A DNA stretch of 64,000 bases from Sapria himalayana (GCA_029783825.1 JAREIK010017250.1:62001-126000), one strand, 5' to 3'; positions 22,949 through 38,324 are shown, numbered from the stretch's first letter. The notes: generated from the letters alone by a model not told the origin. A program made the numbers and translations.

Positions 22949-25900
22949 ATTATATATGGTATACAGGTTTAATTGATCGATTATTTAGGGGTTTTGTCAT
23001 TTAGGAGTTTAGCAATTTATGTTTTTAGGCATTTAGTGGTATATAGGTTTTATTTATATAATAAAAATATAAATTTTTTTTTTATTTTTTTTAGATTTAG
23101 AAAGGTTATAACCTTTAAAAATAAAATAATTTTTAAAATCTTTTGAAATATGAATACCATGTATAATTATATTAATCTTAATAATTATATATCATATAAA
23201 TTCAATATAAATAATTTTAATGATAGATATTATAATAATGATCAAAAATTAAATTAATAAACTATTATAAATAATATAAATATTAATTAAACTATATTTA
23301 CATAACACAAAATGATTAAAAATAAAATAAAAATATATTACTAAATAATAATATTTAATTTTTAATTCTTTCCATATATTTATAAGCTTATATTTTTTTT
23401 TGATTAAAAATCAATTATATAAATAATATATGTCTCACTCGAAATTTATTTTGTAATTAATTTTTATAAAAAATTAAAATATAAATAATAAAAATGAATA
23501 TTTAAAATAATAATAAATAGAAATAAAAATGAAATTAATTATTTATTAAGTAGTATACAGGTGTTATAAGGTTTATGTATTTAGGGGTTTTGGGTTTTAT
23601 GAGCTACTGATTTAAGTAAGTAAACATTTAGTGATCGATTAGGTTTATTTAAAAAAGAAATAACAAAAAAATTTATTTTTTGTATTTTTTCTCATTTTTT
23701 AAGATTATAACCTTAGAAAATATAATAATTTTTAAATTTTTTTCAAAAGTGAATACAATATTTATTTATAATAATCATAATAATTATATATTATATAAAT
23801 TCAATATAAACAATTTTATTGATAGATATTCTAATAATTATCATAAAATAAATTAAAAATCTAATTTGAATAAGATTGATATTATTTAAAATATAATATC
23901 AAAACCTAAAATGATTCAAAAGCAAAGATAAATATATTACTTAATAATAATTATATGTTTTAAAATTTTTATTCTTTTTATAAGCTTATCAATTTTTGAT
24001 AAAAAATTATTTTTTGAAATTATATTTTTAACTCATAATTTATTTTATAATTAATATATATATATGAATAAAAAACATAACAATCAAAATAAATTTTTTA
24101 AATTATAATGAAAACAAATAAAAATGAGATTTATTAATTATAATTTAGGGTATACCGGTTTAAAGGATTATCTATATAGGGGTATCAAGATTTTGTAGTA
24201 TAGTGATTTGAGTGGTTAGACATTTAGTGTTTTATAGGTTTTATTTAAACATTCAAATAACAAAAAAAAATATTTTTTTTATTTTTTCACATGTTCAAAG
24301 GTTATAATCTTTGAAAATATAAAAATTTTAAATCTTTTTTCAAAAGTGAATACAATATTTTGTTATAATAATTAATAAATTTATATATCATATAAATTCA
24401 ATATAAAATTTTTATTGATAAATATTCTAATAATGATAAAAAAATAAATAATTTATTATTAATAAGTTAGATATCAATTAACATATAATTACAAATCCTA
24501 AAATGATTCTAAAACAAAGCAAAATATATTACTATATAATATTTTTTTGTTTTTAATTTTTTTCTTCTTTTATTAAGTTTATATATTTTTTTTGTTGAAA
24601 AATAATTAATATAAATTATATTTGTATTACTTATAATTTATTTTATAATTAATATTTATATAAAAATAAACAAATAAATAATTAAAATGAATATTTAAAA
24701 TTATAATGAAAAAAATAAAAATGAGATTTATTATTTATTATTTATTATATAGGATATACATGTTTAAAAAATTTATCTATTTAGGGTTTTCAAGATTTAG
24801 AAGTTATTGATTTAAGTATTAGGCATTTAATGGTTTATAGGTTTTATTCAAACAACGAAATAATGAAAATTTTATTTTTGATATTTTTTCCAATTTTCAA
24901 AGGTTATTATAACCTTTGAAAATATAATAATTTTAAAATTTTTTAAAAATGTGAATACCATATTTAGTAATAATAAATATTTAACTATATATAATATAAA
25001 CTAAATATAAACAATTTTATTCAAAGATATTATATCAATTATCAAAAAATAAATTAATAAACTATTATTAATATGATAGATATAAATTATAATATAATTA
25101 AAAAACCTAAAATGATTCAAAATCAAAATAAAATTTATTACTAATTAATAATTTTTTTTAGTTTTTGCCTCAATTTATAAGCTTATATGTTTTTTTGATG
25201 AAAAATATATTATTTAAATTATATTTGTATCACACATAATTTATTTTATAATTAATATTTTTATAAATTATTTAAATTATATTTAAGGTTTATGAGTTTA
25301 AAGGTTTAAGTATTTAGGGGCTTCGGGGTTTAGCAGGTTAGATATTTATGTATTTAGGCATTTAATGGTTTATAAGTTTTATTTAAACAATGATATAACA
25401 AAGAATTTATTTTTGTTATTTTTTCACAATTTTGAATGTCTTAAACTTTGAAAATATAACAATTTTTAAATTTTTTTTATATGTGAATATTATATTTAGT
25501 TATGATAATCTTAATAATTAGATTATCATGTAAATTCAATATAAACAATTATATTGAAATATATTATATTAATGATCCAAAAATAAATTATTAATATATT
25601 AATAATAAAATAAATATTTTTTTAAATATATTTGCAAAATGTAAATTTATTCAAAATCAAAGTAAAATATAAATTTAATAAAATCTATTAAATAAATATT
25701 ACAAAATAATACTTTCTTTGATGTTTTGCTTCATTTTATAAGTTTATATTTTTTGTTATTAAAACAAAATTATTTAAATTATATTTGTCTTCCTCATAAT
25801 TTTTTTTAATTTATAATATTATAAAATTAAACTAATAAATAATTAAAATGAATATTTAAAATTATAATGAAATCAAATAAAATAGAGATTTATTAATTAT

Positions 25901-28900
25901 TATTCAGGATATACTAGATTAATGGTTTTAGTATTTAGGTATTTTGGGGTTTAGTGATTTAAGTGTTTAGGCCTTTAGTGATTTATAGTTTTTATTTAAA
26001 GAATGAAAAAATAAAAAATTTAATTTTTTGATTTTTTTTGATTTTTAAAAATTTTTGAAGGTTATAACCTTTGAAATTATAATAATTTTTAATTTTTTTA
26101 AATGTGGATATAATATTCAGTAAAAATAATCTTAATAATTATATATAATGTAAACTTAATATAAATAATTTTATTAATAGATATTATAATAATGATCAAT
26201 GATAAATTAATAAACTATTATAGATAAGAATGATATAAATTAAAATAAAATTGCAAAATCTAAAATGATTCAAAATAAAAATAATATATTTTACTAAATA
26301 ATAAATTTTTGTTTTTAAAATTTTGCCTCTTTTTATAAGGATATATTTTTTTTTGATGAAAAATAAATTATTTAAATTAGATTTATCTCACTAATAATTT
26401 ATTTTGTAATTAATATTTCTATAAAAATAAACCTATAAATAATTATAATAAAAATTTAAAAATATAGTTAATAAAAATTAAATTTAGATTTATGATTTTT
26501 TATTAATGTACACCAGTTTAATAGTTTAAGTATTTAAAGGTTTTGTCATTTAGGAGTTTATAAATTTATGTTTTTAGGCATTTAGTGGTTTATAGGTTTT
26601 ATTTAAACAATAAAATAACAAAAAAAATTGTAATTTTTTCTCATTTTCTTGAGTTATAACCTTTGAAAATATAATAATATTTAAAATTTTTTGAAATGTG
26701 AATACAATATTTAGTTATTTTAATATTAATAATTATATATCATATAAAGTCAATATAAACAATTTTATTGATAGATAATATAATAATTATCAAATTTAAA
26801 TTAATAAACTATTAATAAAAAGATGATATTAATTAAAAAATATTTACCAAACCCAAAATAAAATATATATGTCGCTCTCATAATTTAATTTGTAATAAAT
26901 ATTTCTATAAAAATAAACTAATAAATAATTAAAATTAATATTTAAAATTATAATAAATAGAAATAAAAATTAGATTTATTAATTATTAAGTAGTATACAG
27001 TAGTTTAATGGTTTATGTATTCAGGCATTATGAGGTTTAGAAGTTTACTGATTTTACTGTGTATGCATTTAGTGGTTTATAGGTTTAATTAAATAAATAA
27101 AATAATAAAAAATTTATTTTTATTATTTTTTTGATATTTTCAAAGGTTATAACCTTTGAAATTAAAATAATTTTAAATTTTTTTTAAAATATGAATACAA
27201 TATATAGTTATAATAATCATTATATTTATATATCATATAAACTCAATATAAATAATTTTATTGATAAATATTCTAATAATGATCAAAAAATAAATTAATA
27301 ATCTATTATCAATAAGATAGATATCAATTAAAATATAATTACAAAACCTAAAATGATTCAGAAGAAAAGCAAAATATATTACTATATAATAATTTTTTGT
27401 TTTGAATTTTTTTTTCTTTCAAAAAGTTTGTCAATAATTTTTTGATGAAAAATAATTTATATAAAGTATATTTGTCTAACTCAATTTATTTTGTAATTAA
27501 TATTTATATATAAATAAACAAATAAATAATTAAAATGAATATTTAAATTTATAATGAAAAAAAATGAGATTTATTATTTATTATTTAGGGATACCGGTTT
27601 AATTTAAATTAGATCTGTCTCACTAATAATTTATTTTGTAATTAATATTTCTATAAAATAAATTGATAAATAATAAAAATAGAAATTTAAAATTATACTG
27701 AATAAAAATTAAAATGAGATTTATGATTTATTATTAATATATACTAGTTTAATGATTTAAGTATTTATAGGTTTTGTTATTAGGAGTTTAGTGATTTATC
27801 TTTTTAGCCTTTTAGTGGTTTATAGGTTTTATTTAAATAATTAAAATAACAAAATAAATTTCTATAATTTTTTATCATTTTCATAGGTTATAACATTTGA
27901 AAAAATAATAATATTTAAAATTTTTAGAAATTTTAATACAATATTTTGTAATAATAATATTAATAATTATATATCATATAAATTTAATATAAATAATTGT
28001 ATTGATAGATATTATAATAATGATCAAAAATTAAATTTATAAACTATTAATATTAAGATAGATATTAATTAAAAAATATTTACAAAACCCAAATTGATTC
28101 AAAATTAATGTAACTTATATTTTTTGATAATCATTTATTATTTTTAAATTTTTACTTCTTTTATAAATGTATATTTTTATTAGATATATAATATATTATT
28201 TAAATTATATTTGTCCCACCATAATTTATTTTGTAATAAATAATTCTATAAAAATATACAAATAAATAATTAAAATCAATATTTAAAATTATAATAAATA
28301 GAAAAAAAATTACATTTATTATTTATTATGTATTATATATCAGTTTAATGGTTACTGTATTTAGGCATTACAGAGTCTAGGAGTTTACTTATTTAAATGT
28401 GTATGCATTTAGTAGTTTATTGGTTTTATTTAAAAAATAAAAAAACAAAAAATTTATTTTTATTATTATTTGATATTTTCAAAGGTTATAAACTTAGAAA
28501 ATATAATAATTTTTAAATTTTTTTCAAAAGTGAATTCAATATTTAGTGATAATAATCATTATATTTATATATCATATAAATTCAATATAAACTATTTATT
28601 GATAAATATTGTTATAATGATCAAAAAATAAATTAATAATCTATTATTAATAAGATAGATATCAATTAAAATATAATTACAAAACCTAAATGATTCACAA
28701 GCGAAGCAAAATATATTACTATATAATAATTTTTTGTTTTGAAAATTTTTTTTCTTTTAAAAAGTTTATCTATAATTTTTTGATGAAAAATAATTTATAT
28801 AAATTTTATTTGTATAACTCAATTTATTTTGTAATTAATATTTATATATAAATAAACAAATAAATAATTAAATTGAATTTTTAAAATTATAATGAAAAAA

Positions 28901-31900
28901 AATGACATTATTATTTATTAATTAGGGATAGTGGGTTAATTTAAATTAGATCTGTTTCACTAATAATTTATTTTGTAATTAATATTTCTATAAAAATAAA
29001 CAGATAAATAATTAAAATAAAAATTTAAATTTATACTGAATAAAAATTAAAATGAGATTTATGAATTATTATTATTGTATACCAGTTTAATATTTTAAGT
29101 ATTAAGAGGTTTTGTCATTTATGACTTTAGCAATTTATGTTTTTAGGCATTTAGTGGTTTATAGGTTTTGTTTAAACAATGAAATAAATAAAAAAATTAT
29201 TTTTGATATTTTTTCACATTTTCAAAGGTTATAACCATTGACAATATAATAATTTTAAAATTATTTAAATATATGAATACAATATTTAGTAATAATAATC
29301 ATTATTTATATATAATATAAAATAAATATAAACAATTTTATTTATAGATATGATATCGATTATCAAAAAATAAATTAATATGTAATTATTATTATGATGG
29401 ATTTAAATTAAAATATAATTGCAAAACCTAAAATTATTCAAAATCCTATAAAATTTATTTCTAAATAATAATTTTTGTCTTTTAGTTTTTGCTTATTTTT
29501 ATAAGCTTATATATATTTTTGATGAAAAATAAATTATTTAAATTATATTTTTATCAGTCATAATTTATTTTGTAATTAATATTTTAATAAATTATTTAAA
29601 TTATAATTAAGGTTTATGAGTTTAAAGGTTTAAGTATTTAGGGGCTTTTGTGTTTAGGAGATTAGATGTTTGAGTATTTATGCATTTAGTGGTTTATAAG
29701 TTTTATTTAAACAATGATATATTAAAAAAATTATTTTTATTATTTTTTCTAATTTTTGAAGATTACATCCTTTGAAAATATAATAAATTTTAAATTTTTT
29801 TCAAATCTCAATATAATATTTATTTATAATAATCTTAATAATTATAATTCATTTAAATTGAATATAAATAATTATATTGCTATATATTAGAATTATGATC
29901 AAAAAATAAATTAATAAACTATTATTAATAAAATAGTTAATATTTAAAAAGTATTTGCAAAATCTAAATTTATTCAAATCAAAGTAAAATATATTACTAA
30001 ATAATAATTTTTTAATGTTTTTCTTTTTTTATAACTTTATATTTTTGTTATTAAAATTAAATTATTTAAATTATATTTGTCTCACTCATAATTTATTTTG
30101 TAATTTATAATTATATAATAATAAACTACTAAATAATTAAAAAGAATAATTAAAATTATAATGAATACAAATAAAATTAAGATTTATTATTTATTATTCA
30201 GGATATACCGGTTTAATGGTTTCAGTATTTAGTTGTTTTGTGGTTTAGGAGTTTAGTGGTTTAATTGTTTAGACCTTAAGTGATTTATAGTTTTTTTAAA
30301 GAAACAAAAAACAAAAAATTTAATTTTTTGTTTTTTTTTTAATTTTTGAAGGTTGTAACCTTTGAAAATATAATAATATTTATTTTTTTAAAAAATGTGG
30401 ATATAATATTTAGTTATAACAATCTTAATAATTATATATAATATAAACATAATATAAATAATTTTATTGATAGATATTATAATAATGATTAATAAATAAT
30501 TTAAAAAACTTGTATTTATAAGAATGATATAAATTAAAATATAATTGTAAAATCTAAAATGATTCAAAATCAAAATAAGATATATTATTAAATAATAATT
30601 TTTTATTTTTAAAAATTTGCCTCTTTTTATGAGCATTTTTTTTGATGAAAAATAAATTATTTAAATTATATATGTCACACTAATAATTTATTTTTTAATT
30701 AATATTTCTTTAAAAATAAACTGATAAATAATTAAAATGAATATTTAAAATTATATTGAATACTAATAAAACTGAGATTTGTGATTTATTATTTAGACTA
30801 TACTAATTAAATCTTTTAAGTATTTAAGGGTTCGGGGTATAGGAGTTTAGTCATTTTAGTATTTAGTCATTTAGTGGTTTATAGGTTTTATATAAAAAAT
30901 AAAATAACAAAAAATTTATTTTTGTTATTTTTTCTAATTTTTGAAGGTTATAACCTTTGAAAATATAATAATTATTAAATTTTTTTTAGAAAAGTGAATA
31001 CAATATGAAGTTATAATAAGCATAATAATTATATATCATATAAATTCAATTTAAACTTTTTTATTGATATTTATTATAATAATGATCATAAAAAAGTAAT
31101 AACCTATTATTAATAAGATAAATATTGTTTAAAATATATTTACAAAACCTAAAATGACTTAAAATCAAAGTGAAATATTTTACAAAATATTAATTTTTAA
31201 ATTTTAAATTTTTGTATCCATTTATAAGACTATATATTTTTTGATGATAAATAAATTATTTAAATTATATTTGTCTCACTATTAATTTATTTTTTAATTT
31301 ATATTTCTATAAAATTAAACTAATAAATAATTAAAATGTATATTTAAAATTATAATAAATACTAATAAAAATGAGATTTATGATTTATTATTTAGGGTAT
31401 AACTATTTGATTGTTTTAGTATTTTGTGGTTTTCGGGTTAAGGAGTATATTGATTTATATGTTTACACAATTAGTTGTTTATAGGTTTTATTTAATCAAT
31501 GAAATAACAAAAAAAATATTTTTATGAATTTTCGTGATTTTCAAAGGTTATAAACTTTAAAAATATAATAATTTTTTAATAGTTCTAAAATATGAATAGA
31601 ATACTTAGTTATAATAATCTTAATAATTATATTTGTTGTAGATTAAATATAAAAAATATATTAATATATATTATAATAATGATCAAAAAATATATTAATA
31701 AACTATTATTAATAAGATAGATATTAATTAAAATATATTTGCAGAACCCAAAATAATTCAAAATCAAAGTAAATTATTTCACTAAATAAAATTTTAAATT
31801 TTTGAAATTTTGTTTATTTTTATCAGCTTATTTTTTTCATAAAAAATAAATTATTTAAATTATATCTATCTCATTCATTATTTATTTTGTAATTAATATT

Positions 31901-33907
31901 TCTATAAAAATAAACTAAAAATAATTAAAATGATTATTTAAAATTATAATGAATACAAATAAAAATGAGATTTATTATTTATTATTTATTATTTTGGTTA
32001 TATAGCTTTAATGGTTTAAGTATTTAGGTGGTTTTGGAGTTTAAAAGTCTAGAGATTTAAATGTTTGGCATTTAGTGGTTTATAAGTTTTATTTAAATAA
32101 TAAAATAATAAAAAATTATTTTTGTTATTTTTTATCATTTTTGAAGGTTTAAAACATTGAAAATATAATAATTTTTGAATTATTTTCAAATGTAAATATA
32201 ATATTTAGTTATAATAACTTAATAATTATAAGACATTTTAATTGAATATAAGTAATTTTATTGTTCGATATTATAAAAATGATAAATAATAAATTAATAA
32301 ACCATTATTAATAAGATTGATCGCAACTTAAAATATAATTGCAAAACTTATATATAATGATTCAAAATCTAAGTAAAATATATTACTAAATAATAATTTT
32401 TTGTTTTTAACTTTTTACTTCTTTATATAAGCTTATTTTTTTTTGATTAAAAATAAATTATTAAAATTATATTTGTTTCACTCATTATTTATTTTGTGAT
32501 TGATATTTCTATAAAAAATAAACTAATATATAATTAAAATGAATATTTAAAATTATAAAGAATACAAATTAAAATGAGATTTATGATTTATTATATAGGG
32601 TATACCAGTTTAATGGTTTGATTATTTAGGAGTTTTATCGTTTAAAAGTTTAGCAATTTATGTTTTTAGGCATTTAGTGGTTTAGAGGTTTTATTTATAT
32701 AATAAAAATTTAAAATTATATTCATGATTTTTTCTGATTTTCAAAGGTTATATCTTTTGAAAATAAAATAATTTTTAAAATTCTTTGAAATGTGAATACC
32801 ATGTATAATTATATTAATCTTACTAATTATATATCATATAAATTTAATATAAATAATTTTAATGATATATATTATAATAATGATGAAAAATTAAATTAAT
32901 AAACTATTATAAATAATATAAATATTAATTAAAATATATTAAATAACACAAAATGATTCAAAATCAAATCAAAATATATTACTAAATAATAATATTTAAT
33001 TTTTAAAATTTTCTTTTTTTATTAGCTTATATTTTTTTTAAATAAATTATATAAATAATATTTATCTCACTCGAAATTTATTTTGTAATTAATTTTTCTA
33101 AAAAATTAAACTATAAATAATTAAAATGAATATTTAAAATAATAATAAATAGAAATAAAAATGAGATTTATTATTTATTAAGTAGTATATAGCTGTTAAA
33201 AGGTTTATGTATTTAGGGGTTTCGGGATTAAGAGCTTACTGATTTAAGTAAGTAAGCATTTAATGATCTATAGGTTTTATTTAAAAAATGAAATAAAAAA
33301 AATTATTTTTACTATTTTTTCTCATTTTTATGATTATAACCTTGGAAAATATAATAATTTTTAAATTTTTTTTAAAAGTGAATTCAATATTTAGTTATAA
33401 AAATCATTATATTTAAATATCATATATATTCAATATAAACTATTTTTTTTGATAAATATTCTAATAATCATCAAAAAATAAATTAATAATCTATTATTAA
33501 TAAGATAGATATCAATTATAATATAATTACAAAACCTAAATTGATTCAGAAGCAAAACAAAATATATTACTATGTAATAATTCTTTGTTTTGAAATTTTT
33601 TTTTCTTTTAAAATGTTTATATATATTATTGTGATGAAAAATAAATTATATTTGTGTAACTCATAATTTATTTTGTAATTAATATTTATATATAAATAAA
33701 CAAATATATAATTAAATTTGAATATATAAAATTAAAATGAAAAAAAAATGAGATTTATTCTTTATTATTTAGGATATACAGGTCTAATTTAAATTAGATC
33801 TGTTTCACTAATATTTTATATTATAATTAATATTTCTATAAAAATAAACTGATAAATAATTAATAGAAAAATTAAAATTATACTGAATAATTAAAATAAT
33901 TTATTTT
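22949..33907 (+). repeat. 0.6-kb satellite array, block 4 (+ orientation)
   Basis: Eighteen dyads, near 23,108, 23,707, 24,305, 24,909, 25,442, 26,065, 26,657, 27,149, 27,891, 28,488, 29,231, 29,765, 30,355, 30,951, 31,551, 32,150, 32,751 and 33,337. From about 28.9 kb onward the order of variants repeats block 2 at an offset of about 19.89 kb (31,551 with 11,665; 32,150 with 12,265; 32,751 with 12,865). Chimeric junctions lie near 27,590, 28,925 and 33,775; second-type junctions near 25,255 and 29,580. A small extra AT-rich insertion occurs near 25,665-25,695. The minus-strand frame at 30,388-30,636 is repeat translation. No gene seen. Confidence 0.93.
28405..28412. other. Empty hAT insertion site
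   Basis: GCATTTAG in the monomer equivalent to the one occupied by hAT-1 and hAT-2. The preceding monomer carries the private dyad variant 'ggttataacatttg' (27,891), shared with 3,365 and, inverted, 48,255. The site reads cleanly through with no terminal-repeat residue or duplicated 8-mer. Confidence 0.7.
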
Positions 33908-36401
33908 GTTCCTCTCTCAACTCTAGAATGATTGATAAAGCTCTAACCAAAATAATAGGAGCTTTTATTTTATCTCTATTATGTCTCATCATATTTGATG
34001 TTGAATCACTAGGCTATCAAAGGTAATTTGACTAATGTACACTAACAGACCAAACCAAAGTTGTATCCCTATGTGTTGAAATAGCTAGTTGTTGAGGATG
34101 CTATTTATATTGATTATTGTAATTTCTTCTAAAATATCTCTCATGCACACACTCAAAGCAATTTTTTTAAAACATAGTTCACCTCTAAAAAATAACCACC
34201 TTGTAGCCTATTAGAACAAACTAGCCCCAGGGTGGTTTGAGCAGGGCAAGAAGTATGGGCTCTCTTTCAATCAATAATCAAAAAATTTATTTTTTTGGCA
34301 TGTCTAAGCCTTTTTTATATATCCTCGTGCATATGAAAAGTATCATTTCTTTCTTTTTATATTAAATGAGTTATGTATACAAGCTCACAATACCCAAAAA
34401 GGTGTAAATGAATCATATTCAAATGTATAAAAGGTTTTATTTATTGCTCAAAATATTAGTCTTGCATATTGACACTTGAGGTCACAAATCAAATGAAAAA
34501 GCCATAGTGATATTTCCAATCCCATGAATCTTAACTATAGAAAGTTATAAAGAGTAGTACACTAGCTTTAATTATTTCTTGTGTCATGACTTTTGCTCTT
34601 GAGGAATGTCCAAAGTTACAATCATTCCTAGCACAATGACTTTGCAATATAAAGATAAAATGCACAAGCTATGGTCATATCCAATACTGTGACCCAGTAT
34701 TATAGTGATTAAATATATATTCATGATCATTCTTAGCGCCATCGCAATATTTTCAACAGAGAGACACAAGTTATGTCATATTCTCATCGATATGATTTTG
34801 TGTTCTAGAGACAAAATACCCAATCATGACCATTGCTAATGCTACAATAATCTAAAGCAAGAAATAGACTGAATCCACAACTCACCCCTTGAGTCATGAC
34901 TTTGTGTTACATAAACAAAGAGATAATTCTGTTACATTCCTAAAAGTTGTGAATTTCAAATTAAATTTAACACTTAGTCATTTGATTATAAAAGTGCAAA
35001 ACATGAGATTTAGGATTTAGGGTTTATGGATTAGGGTTATAGTTTATGGTTTAAGGTTTAGGATTTAAAGTTTAAAGTTTATAGTTTTTTTTTGTTTTTT
35101 TTGGAAAATACACACTTTATTTATCATTTAGGCACACAACTTTCAAGATTCTATGCATAAAACTTTTATGCATAAAATACATAATTCCTAATAATTTAGG
35201 CCAGCCCACCAAATCCTATGCACCTTAATGATTCTATGCATAAAATACATAGAAAAACATAATTCCTAATAATTCCAAGCGTATGAATACAAATAAAATC
35301 GCTTGGCATTCCCAGACTTCAGAGTTGGCATTGAGTCATTATGCGCACTACGTCCTTTCCATTAAGATTTGTCCAAACCTTTTGGAGGAACCTGAATGAT
35401 GCACCATATTAAAACTATGCAAATATAAGATTGTGCATGTGTGTGACATGCAGCATCAAGCGTTTGCCTATGTCATTGTTATGCAATGGATTACATGTAA
35501 AACTGAATACCCATAAATCAACAAGTCCACATCTATGGCACTTTTTCAATTCATTCTCACCTATGAATTTCACATTTCTTTTGCTCCAATGATCCTCAAA
35601 AGAGTATCTCTTGGGTTAGAATGCTTCCTCCTCGAGCTCCAAGATGTGGCTGTATGTTGGACCGACAAAATATCAAAAAATATGCATGCATCAGTGTACA
35701 TGTGTGATGAGGTCCATCTCATAGTCTAATTATCTATGCGTACAACCAAGCTAGAATACAAGTAAAATTACAAAATTCTATAAAGATGGGTCTTCTGCTC
35801 CCAAGAGTGTAGCATTGCCTAATGTGTATTTACAAAATGCATTTGTCGGCCCCACTTAGAGATACTCATGGGTCTAGTTGCCCTCATTGCATGCTACATA
35901 GAAAACAAACAAGATTGTGTGTGTTAGTATGTCATGATCAATCTCTAAAAGTACATGGTGCATACAAAGTCCAAAATACAAATAAGACTACAAACATAAA
36001 CTACAAGTTTGAATCTTTCGCTCCCGTGTGGCTAATCTGTACTCCATTGTTTACTAGCCCTGCTTGGTGATGCTTTGGATTTTGCCGGCTCTTCAATTAA
36101 TCATGGATCACCCGCTATTCCTATTGGGCGATGGTTGGGTGGCCCTCTGTGCTGTCTGATATAGCTAGTGGGACCCACTCCTAGCTACTCCTGGGTTTAC
36201 TCCCCACCACATTGCTCGGTCTCGTCACTTGTCTGAATGTTATCATCTCGGCTTGCTAGTTGGGCCCTCTACAAACTAGTGGCACATACTTCTGGCTGCT
36301 TCCATGACTTTCTGGCCCATATAAATGCTACACCAAGATGGATAAGAATATGTGCACAAGTGTACTGTGATTCGTCGCTATGTGTGTTTGCTGCAGTAGT
36401 A
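33908..36401 (+). other. Anonymous non-satellite segment, copy B
   Basis: 2,494 bp, collinear with segment A along its full length and flanked by the same satellite junctions. It differs by a local insertion near 35,140-35,250 in which 'tatgcataaaatacat' words are repeated, and by scattered substitutions. Short open frames (34,584-34,769 minus, 35,535-35,729 plus, 35,822-36,070 plus, 36,237-36,428 plus) do not match the lengths of those in copy A, which argues against coding. Confidence 0.87.
35008..35085 (+). repeat. Degenerate TTTAGGG tract in segment B
   Basis: Counterpart of 15,133-15,211, with imperfect TTTAGGA, TTTAGGG, TTTATGG and ATTAGGG units in 7-bp spacing, followed by a poly(T) run. 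Confidence 0.8.
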
Positions 36402-37275
36402 TCAGGGTTTAGAAGTTTAGTAATTTAAGTATTTAGGTATTTTGTGGTTTATAGGTTTTATTTAAATAATTAAATAACAAAAAAATTAGTTTTTGATTTT
36501 TTCTCATTTTCAAGGTTATAACCGATGAAAATATTATAATAATCATAAAAAATTAAATTTAATGTAAATTCAATATAAATAATTTTATTGATCGATATTA
36601 TAATACTGATCATAAAATAGATTAATAAACTATTATTAATAAGATAGATATTAATTAAAATATATTTGCAAAACTTAAAATGATTCAAAATCAAATTAAA
36701 ATATATTACTGAATAATAATTTTTAATTTTTAAAATTTTGATTCTTATTATAAGCTTATAAATATTTTTGAAGAAGATAAATTATTTAAATTATATTTGT
36801 CACATTCATAAATTTATTTTTTAATTAATATTTCTATAAAAATAAACTAAAAAATAATTAAAATGACTTTTGAAATTATAATGAATACAAATAAAAATTA
36901 TATTTATGATTAATAATTTAGGGTATACTAGTTTAATGGTTTAAGTATTTAGGAGTTTAAGAGTTTAGTGATTTAAGTGTTTAGGGCATTTAGTAATTTA
37001 TATATTTTATTTAAATAATGAAATAACAAAAAAATTATTTTTCAAATTTTTTATCAATTATGAAGGTTATAACCTTTATAAATATAATAATTTTTAAATT
37101 TTTTTCAAATGTGAATACAATATTTAGTTATAATAAACTTAATAATTATATATCATGTAAATTAAAAATAAACAATTTTATTGATAAATATTAATAAATT
37201 AATATAAATATAATAATGATCAAAAAATAAATTAATAAATTATTATTTATTGATAGATATTTATATATTATTAAT

Positions 37276-37318
37276 AAATACTTAAACCTTTAAAGATGGT
37301 TTAAATGTTTAAGTATTT
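37276..37318. repeat. Fold-back (hairpin) junction in satellite, copy B
   Basis: Arms of 19 nt (left begins AAATACTTAAAC, right ends GTTTAAGTATTT) around the loop GATGG, with one mismatch. It lies about 0.88 kb after segment B. Confidence 0.85.
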
Positions 37319-37320
37319 AA

Positions 37321-37363
37321 GGGTTTTGGGGTTTTGGGGTTTTGGGGTTTTGTGTTTTTGGGG
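37321..37363 (+). repeat. GGGGTTTT expansion with G-quadruplex potential
   Basis: G runs at 37,321-37,323, 37,328-37,331, 37,336-37,339, 37,344-37,347 and 37,360-37,363. The first four are separated by exact TTTT loops. The equivalent tract near 17,441-17,451 is 32 bp shorter, that is four 8-bp units. Confidence 0.88.
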
Positions 37364-38324
37364 TTTAGGAGTTTAATGATTTAAGCGTTTAGGCATTTAG
37401 TAGTTTATAGGTTTTATATAAACAATAAAATAACAAAAAAATTATTTTTGTGATTTTATCTCATTTTCAAAGATGATAAACTTTAAAAATATAATAATTT
37501 TTAAATTATTTTCAAATGTAAATATAATATTTAGTTATAATAATCTTAATAATTATATATCATGTAAATTCAATATAAATAATTTTATTGATAAATATTC
37601 TAATAATGATCAAAAAATAAATTAATAATCTATTATTAATAAGATAGATATCAATTAAAATAAATTACAAAACCTAAAATGATTCAGAAGAAAAAGCAAA
37701 ATATATTACTATAAAATAATTTCTTGTTTTGAAATGTTTTTTTAAAAAAGTTTATCTATAATTTTTTGATGAAAAATAATTTATATAAATTATTTTTGTC
37801 TAGCTCAATTTTTTTGTAATTAATATTTATATATAAATAAACAAATAAATAATTAAAATGAATATTTAAAATTATAATGAAAAAAAATGAGATTTATTAT
37901 TATTTAGGGATACTGTTTTAATTTAAATTAGATCCGTCTCACTAATTATTTATTTTGTAATTAATATTTCTATAAAAATAAACTGATAAATAATTAAAAT
38001 AAAAATTTAAAATTATACAGAATAAATATTAAAATGAGATTTATAATTTATTATTAATCTATACCAGTTTAATGGAATAAGTATTTAGAGGTTTTGTCGT
38101 TTAGGAGTTTAGATATTTAAGTTTTTAGGCATTTAGTGGTTTATAGGTTTTATTTAAACAATGAAATAACAAAAAAATATTTTGATATTTTTTCACATTT
38201 TCAAAGGTCATAACCTTCGAAAATATAATAATTTTAAATTTTTTTAAAAATGTGAATACAATATTTAGAAATAATAATCATTATAATTATATATAATCTA
38301 AACTAAATATAAATAATTTTATTG

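Larger units (their letters stand above)
36402..38324 (+). repeat. 0.6-kb satellite array, block 5 (+ orientation), ending at inversion
   Basis: Four dyads, near 36,518, 37,069, 37,471 and 38,211, matching 16,588, 17,181, 17,564 and 18,305 at an offset of about 19.9 kb. A chimeric junction lies near 37,908. The last + monomer stops inside 'aataattttattgat' at about 38,324, where reverse-oriented monomer begins. The minus-strand frame at 36,470-36,694 is repeat translation. No gene seen. Confidence 0.93.

Noticed and set aside
22404..22953. 5-bp target duplication around the LTR-like block
   Set aside because: Left TAATC and right ATTAT do not match, in either copy.
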